64,000 nt of DNA from Caenorhabditis elegans. Lineage: Eukaryota; Nematoda; Chromadorea; Rhabditida; Rhabditidae. The stretch lies in NCBI RefSeq assembly GCF_000002985.6, contig NC_003281.10:2914001-2978000 (forward strand), read 5' to 3'. Both the position numbers and the translations under genes were made by a program. The notes beneath the pieces were generated by a model, which ran no database searches, had not been told where the DNA came from, and saw only the letters and a list, made by a program, of their open reading frames with translations. Of the stretch, positions 46,575-56,676 are shown one piece after another (the stretch's first letter is position 1; each line of letters begins with the position of its first letter).

Positions 46575-48615
46575 TTTTTCCCCGTTTTTTTTTGAATTTT
46601 TTTCCCATTTTTCCCGTCGAAAATTGAGAAAAATTGAGTTTTTTAGGTGAAAAATCGATTGTTTCGAAATTTATCCATTTTTCTTGTAAATTATCGATTT
46701 TCCTGGTGAGTTATCGATTTTTCAGAAAATTCATCAATTTTTCAGAAATTTATCGATTTTTCGAAATTTATCGATTTTTCGAAATTTATCGATTTTTCAG
46801 AAAATTTATTGATTTTTCAGAAAATTTATCGATTTTTCAGAAAATTTATCGATTTTTCTGGTGAATTATCGATTTTTCGGAAAATTTATCGATTTTTCGG
46901 AAAATTTATCGATTTTCTGAAATGTATCGATTTTTCGGAAAATTTATCGATTTTTCTGGTGAATTATCGATTTTTTTCGATTTTTCGGAACATTTATCGA
47001 TTTTTCAGAAATTTATCGATTTTTCGAAATTTATCGATTTTTCGAAATTTATCGATTTTTCAGAAAATTTATTGATTTTTCAGAAAATTTATCGATTTTT
47101 CGGAAAATTTATCGATTTTCTGAAATGTATCGATTTTTCGGAAAATTTATCGATTTTTCTGGTGAATTATCGATTTTTTTCGATTTTTCTGACAATTTAT
47201 CGATTTTTTCGGAAAATTTATCGATTTTTCTGATAATCTGCAAAAACTCGAAAAATTCTGATTTTTTTCAATTTTCGCCCCCCACCGCCCGCCCTTTATG
47301 AACCGATAATTCCAAGTGCAATTTTGTCTTTTCCCCAGATTTTTTTCTTCCAAAATTTCTCCCTCTAGCCCCGCCCACAAATTGGCTGTTTTTTTGGCCA
47401 AAAATTATTCCACATATTCTCAGGTTTTCCCCTATTTTTTTTTTTTGGAAATTATCGATTTTCCCCCCTATTTTTCAGATTTTTTTTGTGTCTGGTCGAT
47501 TTTTGAGACCCCCAATATTTTTAATGGTTATGCGAGTATTCATTATTATACCCCCCTCCTACGTCACGAATCTCTTTCCCCCGATTTTTTTATTGTGTAA
47601 AAATTTCCCGCACAATTTATGCAATTATCGATTTTTTAATTATTTGATAGGGATTTGGTAAAGATAAATGTGACACGATTTGAATTTTTTTTTTCGAATT
47701 TTTGAAATAATTGAACTGGAACTGGAACTGGAAGGAAAGTTTTATTAGGCGAAAAAATATGGAATCGGCGGGGTTAGAGGAATTTCAAAATGATTAATTT
47801 TTTTGAAAAAATCAATAAAATTTAAGAAAAATCGATATATTTTAGGAAAATCAATACATTTTAGCAAATTCGGTTTTTTTTTGGAAATTCGCTATAACAT
47901 TTTCGGAAAATCTATAAAATTTTAAGGAAATCAATAATTTTGCGAAAAAAATAAATAAAATTTCAGAAAAATCGATAATTTTTCGGGAAAATCGATAAAA
48001 ATTTGTCGGGAAAACGATGTGTTTTTGAAATCAATAAAATCTTTCGAAAAAAATCGATAATTTCTCGAAAAATCAATACAATTTTTCTGTAAAGACGATA
48101 ATTTTTCGGAAATTCGCTATAACATTTTCGAAAAAATCAATAAAATTTTAGAAAAATCAATACAATTTTTCGAAATTCGATGAAAAATATTCTTGAAAAA
48201 TTGGGCGGAAATATGTTTTATTGGATGAAATAATATGGAATTGGGTGAATTATTCAAAAAAACAAATCGCTGATAAATGCGAATAAATGGGGACATAACG
48301 TGGGAGGGGAGGAAAATCAATAAATTTACAGAAAAAAAACAGATGATCTTTGGAGATCGATATATATGTTTCAGAAAATCGATAAAATTTGGAAAAAGCC
48401 ACAAAATTTCAGAAAAATCGATAAAAATTCCGAAAGAGATAATAATTCACGGAAAATCGATAAAATAAGAAAAAAAAATCAAACCATAGTTTTTGAAAAA
48501 TCAATAATAAATTCAATACAGTGGAATAATATTTGGGAATAATACATTTTTAAAGCCAAATCGATAAAATGTCTTCGGAAAATCGATATTTTTCGAACAA
48601 AAAACCGCCAAAAAA
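46575..48615. other. convergent intergenic region between eIF4B and the SPK gene
   Basis: It holds no gene. At 46650-47235 lie 'atcgatttttcggaaaattt' repeats, including a ~95-bp block near 46890-46985 repeated 203 bp downstream. At 47240-47640 lies a pyrimidine-rich non-repetitive stretch, probably including the eIF4B 3' UTR. From 47800 to 48610 lie scattered 'aaaatcgataaaat' repeats. Confidence 0.7.
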
Positions 48616-51600
48616 TCAATAATTCATATCGCATCGTTTCTGTAATTGTTCAATCATATTCTCAAATGATTTTTCCAAAGAATCCTTCGAAACCACATCC
48701 AAATTGCCGATAGTCGGTGAAATTTCAGCCAAAATCGGATGAAGTGCATATTTCATGACGGGTCCCATATCCTCAATTGTTTCTTGGAGCTCTTCGAGCA
48801 ACTTTTTCGAATTCAGCAATTTATCGGTTGGATGTGAGACACGTTTATCGACTATTAGGCTATCCAGACAGAATTCCATGTAACTTTTGATTGTGGATGG
48901 TTGCAGTTTCTGGAATTTTTTTTGTTGGGAAATTTGGTTTTTTGCGCTAAAAATTTTTTCAGAAAAATCGATAAATTTTCTGAAAAATCGATAAATTTTC
49001 TGAAAAATCGATAAATTTTCTGAAAAATCGATAAATTTTCCGAAAAATCGATAAATTTTCTGAAAAATCGATAAATTTTCTGAAAAATCGATACATTTTC
49101 AGAAAAATCGATAAATTTTCTGAAAAATCAATAATTTTTCAATAAAATCGATAAATATATGGTGCCAAATCATGTAGAAATTCCAGTTTTTCTTTAATTA
49201 CACTCAAAATAATAAAACTGCGTGGCGTGTACTGCAGAAAACCTAATATTTAGGCCCCGCCTTTTTCTCGTCCACTCACGGAGAAAAGGCAAAAATTCGG
49301 GGACCAACCAATATCAGGTCGCCGACATCTCACGGGTTCCGCGCGCCGCTATGTTTAACTCGTTGTGGGCGCGGCAAGCTGTCTCATATTGGTTGGTCCC
49401 CGAATTTTTGCCTTTTCTCCGTGAGTGGACGAGAAAAAGGCGGGGACTAAATTTGAGGTTTTCTGCAGTACACGCCACGCAGTTTTCTTATTTTGAGTGT
49501 AATTCGGTCTTAAAAATTCGTGAAAATGTACAAAATAGTATTTTTTTTAATTTAACACATTTTTTTCAATTATCCGTTTGAAAATGTTTCCATTTTTCAA
49601 ACGGCTATATCTCGTCAAATATATTAATTATCAAAAAATTGTCAACTGATAAAATATAGCTCTTAAAATTCTTTACATTTTGTCAATTGACAACTTTTTG
49701 ATAGCTTTTCTCCCCGCGGAGATATGCGCGTTTAAAGTTTGAGACTGCGAGAGAGCGTGGGGGCAGGAGAGACGCAGTGCGCGAGCGCCGCCTGCGTCTC
49801 CCCTCCCTCCACACTCTATCGCTACCAAAACTTTGAACGTTCATATCTCCTATCAGAGCTATCAAAAAGTTTTCAACTAACAAAATGTAGAGAATTATAA
49901 GGGCTATCTGCCTAAAAACTCACCATTCCCTTATTCAGCCTTGCAGCCTGTCTCGACAAATCCTTCAGTTTGGAAAATCGATTTTTGTCAATATCCGACA
50001 AGAAACAATACATTTCTTTCAAAAACTTTGCATAGTAATTTTCATCACTAAACGGTGCTTGTGGTGGGTACTGCACAGGGGTAGAGGGTCTGAAAATATT
50101 ACCTGTGACGTCATCAATTTTATAAATCTCTTACGTTTCAATTGGTGTCACCACGAAATTATTCACTACATTTTTCGGAGATTCCACGTCGTGGCGACTT
50201 GTGGTGACGTCACCATAATTGGGTCTCGAGAAGACAATTCCAAGTTTCGACTCTTTTGGTGAAGGTGGATTCAGAACTTCGGCGGCGGCAGCTGTTAGCA
50301 AATCGTTTTGCGTGGAATTTGCTCGATAGAAATGATATAAACTGTCATATTGTGGAGATGAAATATCGGAAGTTTCCATTGGTTGTGATGTGGAGTTGTT
50401 TTGCATCGCAACAATTTTGTTCAGTTCCGACTGGTAATTCTGGACGGGAGCTGGCTCGAGGCTGGAAAATATTGAATTTGAAAACGGGATCGTTGTAGAG
50501 CGGAAAATTGTGAATATATTGTCAGTTGGAAGTTTTTTGATAGCTTTAACCAGAGCAGAGTTATGGGGGTTTAAAGTCGCGGCGTGACGAGAGAGTGGAG
50601 ACGCAGATAGCGCGCGCGCTCTCGTCGTCTGCGCCTCGGCGCTCTCTCGGCGCCCAAACTTTGAGCTTCTATATCTCTGCAACGGTTAGAGATTTCAAAA
50701 AACTTCCAATTGGAAAAATAGTCAGAATTTCATTTTCTACAAAATGAGTTGTTTGGTTTACAGAAAATTTACAAAAAAAAAAATTTGAAAAAAATTGAAA
50801 GCTTTTGATTTTTTAAAAAACTAAAATTGAAATGTTGTAGAGCGGAAAATTGTGAATATTTTGTCAGTTGGAAGTTTTTTGATATCTCTCATTAGTACAA
50901 AGTTATGGGGGTTTAAAGTTGCGGGGCGCGGAGAGAGTGGAGACGCAGACAGCACGCGCGCTCTCGTCGTCTGCGCCTCGGCGCTCTCTCGGCGCCCCGC
51001 GACTTTGAGCTTCTATATCTCTGCAACGGTTAGAGATATTAAAAAACTTCCAATTGCAAAAACGATCAGAATTTCATTTTCTATTCAAAAAACCAACTAC
51101 TCACGAAGAAAAAGTGACCTCCATATCATCGTCATCATCCCCCTCAACATCGATTTCTTCCTCTTCCTCTACACCATTTGATGTTCCCTCTGTTCTTCTT
51201 TTCCGTTTTCTTTCAGTTCTCGATCCAGGCTTCTCCACCACTCGATGCCTTCCCTCGAACTTGAATTGTTCACCATTTTCATCACTTTTTTTCGAGCAAA
51301 AGCTAGCAATTCTAAAATGTTCATCCAATTCGACATGAGCAATTTGATTGAGAGCTTCGAGAAACACGGGGTCCAAAATTGGAGCACTTGTCAGGAAAAG
51401 AGTCTTGGCTTTTATCTCCAAAGAATATGGTTGCTGTAGAAGTGTTTCCACGAAAAATCGATCGAAAGTTCTCGCAAAGTGACTCGGGTAACTGGTGAGC
51501 TTGTGCTTTTTGTTAAAAAACACTGATAATTTATTTCTGGTAACTGGTTTGACGCTGTTTTTTGCTATTTCTGCACAGAATTCGACGAATTGAACGTCGT

Positions 51601-51628
51601 GGTTGTCTTTTCTTTGAAAATTCGCCAT
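48616..51628 (-). CDS. SPK-domain protein (nematode-specific)
   Basis: Four exons, 51628-51105, 50461-50135, 50089-49924 and 48909-48616, give 436 residues with consistent phases 2, 2 and 0. Residues ~10-125 fit the SPK domain, a nematode-expanded module named for proteins with SET and PHD domains: VQFVEFCAEIAKNSVKP at the start, RTFDRFFVETL in the middle, and LTSAPILDPVFLEALNQIA then VELDEHFRI at the end. A basic KRKRR patch, a likely nuclear signal, is followed by an acidic EEEEEIDVEGDDDDD tract. The rest is Ser/Pro-rich and then helical (LLEELQETIEDM). The family is thought to act in the nucleus, but the molecular function is unknown. TTTTCCAG lies ~6 nt before the ATG. I am confident of the gene and fairly confident of the domain. 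Confidence 0.8.
48958..49150 (-). repeat. 20-bp tandem repeat 'tctgaaaaatcgataaattt'
   Basis: About nine consecutive units, seven of them nearly identical, lie in the SPK-gene intron 48910-49923, just upstream of its last exon. Confidence 0.9.
49196..49504. mobile_element. 309-bp palindromic MITE with ~120-bp arms
   Basis: The arms 49196-49317 and 49383-49504 are reverse complements with only a handful of differences, starting aattacactcaaaataa. Shared inner blocks include ctgcgtggcgtgtactgcag, the cgtccactcacggagaaaag segment and 'ttcggggaccaaccaatat'. The unique loop is GC-rich (cgccgacatctcacgggttc). It lies in the long intron of the SPK gene. No ORF is present. Confidence 0.9.
49600..49905. 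repeat. family A fold-back copy
   Basis: The inner stem is at about 49753-49815. It ends 15-20 bp from the donor side of SPK exon 50089-49924. Confidence 0.75.
50490..51090 (+). repeat. two near-identical family A variants in one SPK-gene intron
   Basis: The copies at about 50490-50745 and 50835-51090 share the unusual stem-loop gcgcgcgctctcgtcgtctg and the flanks 'gtagagcggaaaattgtgaa' and 'gcaacggttagagat'. They are separated by ~90 bp of filler. They are much closer to each other than to other family A copies, which points to a local duplication. Confidence 0.8.
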
Positions 51629-52696
51629 TTTTTGCTGGAAAAATTGAGGATTTCGACAATTTTGCGATTAAGAAGGGGAAAAAAGAGATGGGAACAGAAA
51701 TTGATTCAAATTGGTTTGAAAATTCGGGTCAATGTTTTGAGAATTTTTCGATAAATCTAAATTTTTCGCGCAAAAAATTCTTTCTCGGGTGTCAAAATGT
51801 CCCATTTTGGTTTGATCTACAAAAAATGCGGGAGAAGAGACTTTTCGACTGATTTTGCATGGCCTTCCTCATTGCACTTTTCGCGCTCCATTGACAATCG
51901 CCCGCCGGACAAGGTCGTGTACTACACGCGGACAAATACATTTAGTTTTACAACTAAACTGGAGCCGCGACGCGACACGCAACGCACCGTAAATCTACCC
52001 CCGATATGGCCTAACTCTTCCATTTCAATTTATGAGGGTTTATTTTTATCCGTGAAGAACGTACTGACGTCACATTTTTCTGGGAGAAAAATTCCCGCAT
52101 TTTTTGTAGATCAAACCGCAATGGGACAGCTTGGCGCCAAATGTCTCGAAAAATTTGAATCTCCCGCAATAAAATTTCGTGAAAAATCTAAACTTCCCGC
52201 CAAAAAAATTGCTTCTAAAATATGAATCTCCCGCCATAAAATTTCGTGGAAAATTTAAATTTCCCGCCAAAAAATATTTCTCAAATAAATTGAATTTTCA
52301 AAACAAAAAAACCAATTATAAAAAAATGAAAATTTGACGCGAAAATTTTCAAAATTTAATTGAAAAAATTTCAAAAAATGTGTGCAAAGTTTTGAAAAGG
52401 CTTTTATAAATATACGAAATTTGTTTTGAAAAATACGAAAAAATACGAAACAGTTATTTATTTTTTTTATTTTTTATATATTAATTATTAACAGTTATTT
52501 ACATTTATCAAAAACTTATACTGTGAATAATTGAATAAAAATGCAAAAAAAAGCAAAAAAAAAAATCGAAAAACGCGAGAAACGCGGAAACGATCAGATA
52601 TCGACCGAAAAGCGGCCAGAGAGTGGACACTAGTGAGAGGGAGACGCAGAGAAAAAAGGGTGGCATGTGAGAGAGAGAGCCGAGAGAGAAAAAGAG
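51629..52696. other. intergenic region upstream of the SPK gene
   Basis: 51795-52135 is a family B fold-back split by ~180 bp of the 'cgcgacgcgac' module also seen at 25790. 52140-52300 holds 'gaatctcccgc' repeats like those at 22.3 kb. 52480-52680 is AT-rich, then purine-rich 'gagagagagccgagagag'. No gene seen. Confidence 0.65.
52688..52696 (+). repeat. target-site duplication, left
   Basis: gaaaaagag directly abuts the left terminal repeat and is identical to 56480-56488 beyond the right one. The surrounding sequence is purine-rich, so part of the match could be chance, but length and position are exact. Confidence 0.75.
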
Positions 52697-53047
52697 AAGC
52701 TAACTTAAATACACAGCACTTTTTGGAAGTTGCGCAAACGCGCTCCATTGGACACCTCACGCGCGCGCAATTCAAACTGTTGTTTTTTCGAATTTTCTCG
52801 TGAAATACTTATTTTAATTCCATTTTTAACGTCATGTTAAAAAATTAAGCACTAGTTTCTGTAATTATAAGAGTAGTGTATCGTCTCTTTCTAATAATTT
52901 TTTTTCATCGCATTTTCTCCCAGTTTCGTGAGTGCTCTCCTTTTTTTGGCAAAAGCTGTTTAAACAGAACAATTTTTCGGGCAACAAAGTAACAAAGTAC
53001 AACAAGGAGAAAAACAAATAGAGAAATTGTAAAATAAAATGGTTCAG

Positions 53048-55407
53048 TTACGAGTCCGACGATTCATCGGAATCGAATTCAATCTGAAAATTAGACGGAT
53101 AAAGCTCGAATTTAGAATTGTTGGAGCATGGGCATTTATCATTTACAATTAGTGTGCAATCGTAATGCGCCGGATTTTTACACAAAATACATCTCTTCCA
53201 ATCAGTAATTCGGCTCTCATGCTGTTCTGGGTGAGTATCCGGATCAAGTGCAGGGTCTCGCTGAAAACTCTCATTTTTTGTTCAGCACTTCTTTAAAAAA
53301 ATCTAAACCAATCCACAGATACTGCAGTTGTGAAGATTCCTTTTAGGCAATCAGCGTACTGTTGCGGTTGGCGTATTCTCTTTCTCTGCCTTTTTACGAA
53401 TCTAAAAAATCCATCATAGTTTAATATGCATATTAATCATTTACTTTCAACGCAGGGGCCATGTGCAAAACATGCCACCTACAAATTACTTTGTGGGTGC
53501 GGGTGTTGTCAAAAACATCTGAAAACCCGTTCCAGAAGCAATTCGCTTCATCAGTCATGAAATATGCCGGTTGGAACTCTGGCAGTAATTTTTTGATTTC
53601 TCCAAAAAAATTGCGATTTCTGATGATGTTGTCGAGCTGGATAACAAGAAACCTGAAAAAAAAAACTGAACACTCAAATGAACTTTTATTTTATTGTAGA
53701 CCTGCTGGATCTCCTCTATCAAAATTATCGATTACAGTAATGGTCGTGAGTTTCAATCCGTACCGGCTCACATTGTGTGTGTCATCCAATAAAACCATTT
53801 TGTGAGAGTACTTCTTCAAATTTTCCATGTGCTGTGGTGTGATTACAACTGAAACTTTCGATTCATATTTTGTGTAATATATGGTTTATCGTACCTAGAG
53901 TGAAGTTCAATCCATTTTCGTCTGGAAGCGTGAAATGACGGAACCCGTCGGCGGGATCCCCCAGCATAACTCTCTTTTTCACTGATTCCAAATCGTCCCT
54001 ATCCAACTGTTCCTCGTTCAAATTCAACGAATTTCTTAGATTTCTGAAGTTTCATACAGCTTAAGTTTAAAAGTGTTACTTTTGATGACAATTTTGCCCG
54101 ATTTGAAATTTTAAGAATAATCTGATACGATTCTACCTGATATCTTGCGGCAAAAGATAGAAAAGTTTTGATAATTCGTCCGAACTCTTTTTCAGTTCCT
54201 CAATAATTGCATTATTAGACAAGCCCTTAGATGCCAGAGCGGAAATTTCCATCTTCTGATTAGAGGTCAAACTCAAATCTGCCACCTTGATTTCGTGACC
54301 GTAATGCTGAAAGCACGCCTCGACCGTAAACTTCTGGTCTAGCTGCACCAACTGAAATTACTTAATTTTAATCAATTTTCAGACAGAAATACCTTTAAAA
54401 ATGCCGTGCACACTGCACTACCAGTGACTTTCTTGCTGGAATGCCCTTTCTTCAGCACGTGTATTCAGCTCGACCAACGCCTCGAAAATTTTCAAAAAGG
54501 CGGGAACAAATATTTTAATTCCCCCAGAGGAATTTCACCGCAGCGCGTGCAAAAATGTCTGCATTTGCGCGTGACGGTGTTTGCACAAATTACACCGAAT
54601 GGTCGAGCTGAAAACACGTGCTTCAGCCCTTGCACTACTTTTGGCTCATGGGATCCCTCGTGAATACAATTCATTAAAGTCACTTTTCTTTTGCCATCTG
54701 TAGTAGATGTTCGGGTTGTGAGAGTTGATCCTGTGTCTTCTTGCCTCTGTGAGAACCATGCCTAGTAATAGATAAATTTTCCAAAGAGTTTTACACAAAT
54801 ATCTTCAAAGTCTCACTAGATCTTTCTGATAAATACCTCAAAATCATTTTTAGTTCTGAACACAACTGTATCTAGTTCATGGTGACTTTCGTGATAATTT
54901 TGAAAGTGTTCGCACAGATCCGAACGACTCATACTGAAAGTTTGGTTTTCATCGTGGCAATCAAAATGGGGGCATTCCAGTCGCTGATTTTTCATCTCTT
55001 TTACTTCAGGAATTTCTCCAATAACCTCAATAGGTTTAAATTCATCAGTACAAATACGATATTTCTGCAAGTTCGTGTTAAAAGCAACGAAAAATAATTT
55101 AAACCAACCTGCTTTGCTGTAGGATACAGTGTAATTTTACTGCGATCCGAGGTGTCTGGATGTGCCCGACGGTAATGGTTGAGAACTGACGCTTTGAATG
55201 AATATTTCCCGTTACAGTCATTGCAGGCATACATAGCTGTACCTTTTTCAGCTACTTTGGCAGCAACAACCTGGTTGTTGAAATTCTCTAATTCCTGTGT
55301 TGAAAGGCGGTGAAAACGTTCTTGAGATGCCTTCGAACTTCAGTTTGAATAGCAGTGTAGGCACAGCCCTCCACGATACAGGGAATTTTGCACGTTGATG
55401 TGCTCAT
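53048..55407 (-). CDS. MULE transposase-like protein with zinc-binding motifs, possibly frame-damaged
   Basis: Read 5' to 3' on the minus strand: ATG at 55407 and a CIVEGC half of a zinc finger; ~55310-55092 with a C2H2 finger, YACNDCNGKYSFKASVLNHY...H; ~55070-54830 with CPHFDC...SDLCEHFQNYH; ~54763-54480 with CRHFCTRCGE; 54351-54133; ~54057-53895; ~53845-53702; ~53680-53449 with the transposase core; ~53390-53323; and 53260-53048 with CILCKNPAHYDC and an acidic SDESSDS end. The core has VLLDDTHNV, YFMTDEANCF and ICRWHV, fitting the D/D-E and C-x2-W-H signature of MULE domains. Three joins are problematic. Near 55330 only a 44-nt intron restores the frame. Near 54480 the frame after KYLFPPF ends in a stop. 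Near 53690 only a 36-nt intron or a frameshift works. I cannot tell an intact from a decaying gene; boundaries are approximate. Confidence 0.7.
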
Positions 55408-55741
55408 AGTTTTCAACGTGTGAAAATTAGATGACTTGTAAATGATGAAGTGAATTTTTTCAGGCAGCCCGTTTAGACCCACGATCTCTGATTCTCTTCC
55501 TCTTTCACGCTATTTCTTATTCTCTACGACATTCCCACGCTGAAATCTTTGCGTCTCTTGTTCCTGCGCAGTCTCTAATCCGAACCGCCCCTCCCCTCCC
55601 CTCCTTTTTTTCTGAATCCTAAAAATTAATACCGTTTTTCAGGACTTCCGTAAAGTTCATTCTTGTAGCCATTTTATACGTTTCATAAATGTGAACGTTG
55701 AAGAAAATTGTAAAATTCAATTAATATCAGTTCTTTTTCAG

Positions 55742-55877
55742 ATCTCCAGCCGATGCGATCCGTGCCAAACGTGATGTTTCCACCAGTGAAGATGAGGTTA
55801 GCGGAGATTCATCTGCAGAATTTTCCGACGAGAAGGTGAAGCGTCTGGTGAAGCCTCAGGAGAATTTTACGGAATGA
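55742..55877 (+). pseudogene. orphan terminal exon inside the Mutator-like element
   Basis: After a strong TTTTTCAG acceptor at 55741, a frame of 44 codons reads SPADAIRAKRD, STSEDEVSGDSS, SDEKVKRLVKPQE and stops at 55875-55877, followed at once by AATAAA. It has the composition of an acidic, Ser-rich protein C-terminus. I found no upstream exon on this strand within the element. It may be a second element-encoded ORF, a captured host exon, or the end of a transcript starting elsewhere. Confidence 0.45.
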
Positions 55878-56479
55878 ATAAAAATTCACGGAATGAATAA
55901 AAATTTCATGATCCTAATTGGCTTCAATATTTCAATGGAAAAATAATCGGATCATTTCCATCAAGTTCGATGATTTATGAGAATTTATTAATTCAGGAGG
56001 TGGCTTCCGGTATATTCCTCATCCTTCGAAAGCATGTTAGATTGATCAGATGAACGAAATTTTCTGAAAATAATTATTCGAAACCGACGAAAAACTGTAT
56101 AATTGTGAAAATCTTCCGAATTTAGTGTCACAATGAGCCATTTCTGCGAGATTCATAGTTTTTTCCCAATATTCTAATAAATCGCAACTCCATTCGAGTG
56201 TAGGATCCAAATCGTAGACCTTTGATCTATTTTAAATTCATTTCCATTGCTAATGTAATAAACACTTTTATTTATTAGAACGTTCTCAACTGAATATATA
56301 AAAAAAAATAATCTTGAGAATTTTGTCCAAATTTTCTGAAAATGAGTTTTTTGGAATGACTGTAGATGTGAGCTGATACAGGAAAATCTGAAAATTCGAA
56401 TTTGAACATCCGCCGAAAAGTTGTCCAATGGAGCGCGTTTGCGAAACTCCCAAAAAGTGCTGTGTATTTAAGTTAGCTT

Positions 56480-56488
56480 GAAAAAGAG
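56480..56488 (+). repeat. target-site duplication, right
   Basis: gaaaaagag follows the right terminal repeat and matches 52688-52696. Confidence 0.75.
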
Positions 56489-56676
56489 AGAAGAGGCAGC
56501 GTTGTTATGCGGGGTGCTGGGATGCTGAAATACCACAAACAATAATAAATTCGTGGAAAAAAATCAATAAAACCTCTGGCCAATCAGCGTTTCGCACCGC
56601 GCTGATTGGTCGGAACTTTACATTTTTAAAACTATTGAAAAAGGTAGACTATAGGTAGATTTGAGCATAAAAACTT

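Larger units (their letters stand above)
52697..56479. mobile_element. complete Mutator-like DNA transposon (3,783 bp)
   Basis: The terminal inverted repeats are 52697-52753 and 56423-56479 (57 bp, 55 matches), beginning aagctaacttaaatacacag. Perfect 9-bp direct repeats, gaaaaagag, flank the element at 52688-52696 and 56480-56488, the target-site duplication length expected of Mutator-like elements. Inside are a transposase-like gene on the minus strand (53048-55407) and a terminal-exon-like ORF on the plus strand (55742-55877). The TIRs carry gcgcaaacgcgctccattgg, which is the 'caatggagcgcrtttgc' motif dispersed through introns of this window. Confidence 0.9.
55408..56676. other. right part of the transposon and gap to the next gene
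   Basis: 55490-55610 is pyrimidine-rich (upstream of the transposase-like gene). 55880-56422 is AT-rich and without a gene. 56423-56479 is the right TIR. At 56580-56609 lies a perfect 10-bp hairpin, ccaatcagcg/cgctgattgg, with a 10-nt loop, ~70 nt past the stop of the hydrolase gene. Confidence 0.65.

Noticed and set aside
46634..47233. Open frames rich in Ile/Tyr/Arg/Phe/Ser such as YRFFRKFID repeats.
   Set aside because: They are produced by the 'atcgatttttcgg' repeat. The same peptide pattern appears in all overlapping frames.
48958..49150. Regular 20-bp direct repeats, briefly considered as a CRISPR-like array.
   Set aside because: Units are contiguous with no unique spacers, in a eukaryotic intron; an ordinary minisatellite.
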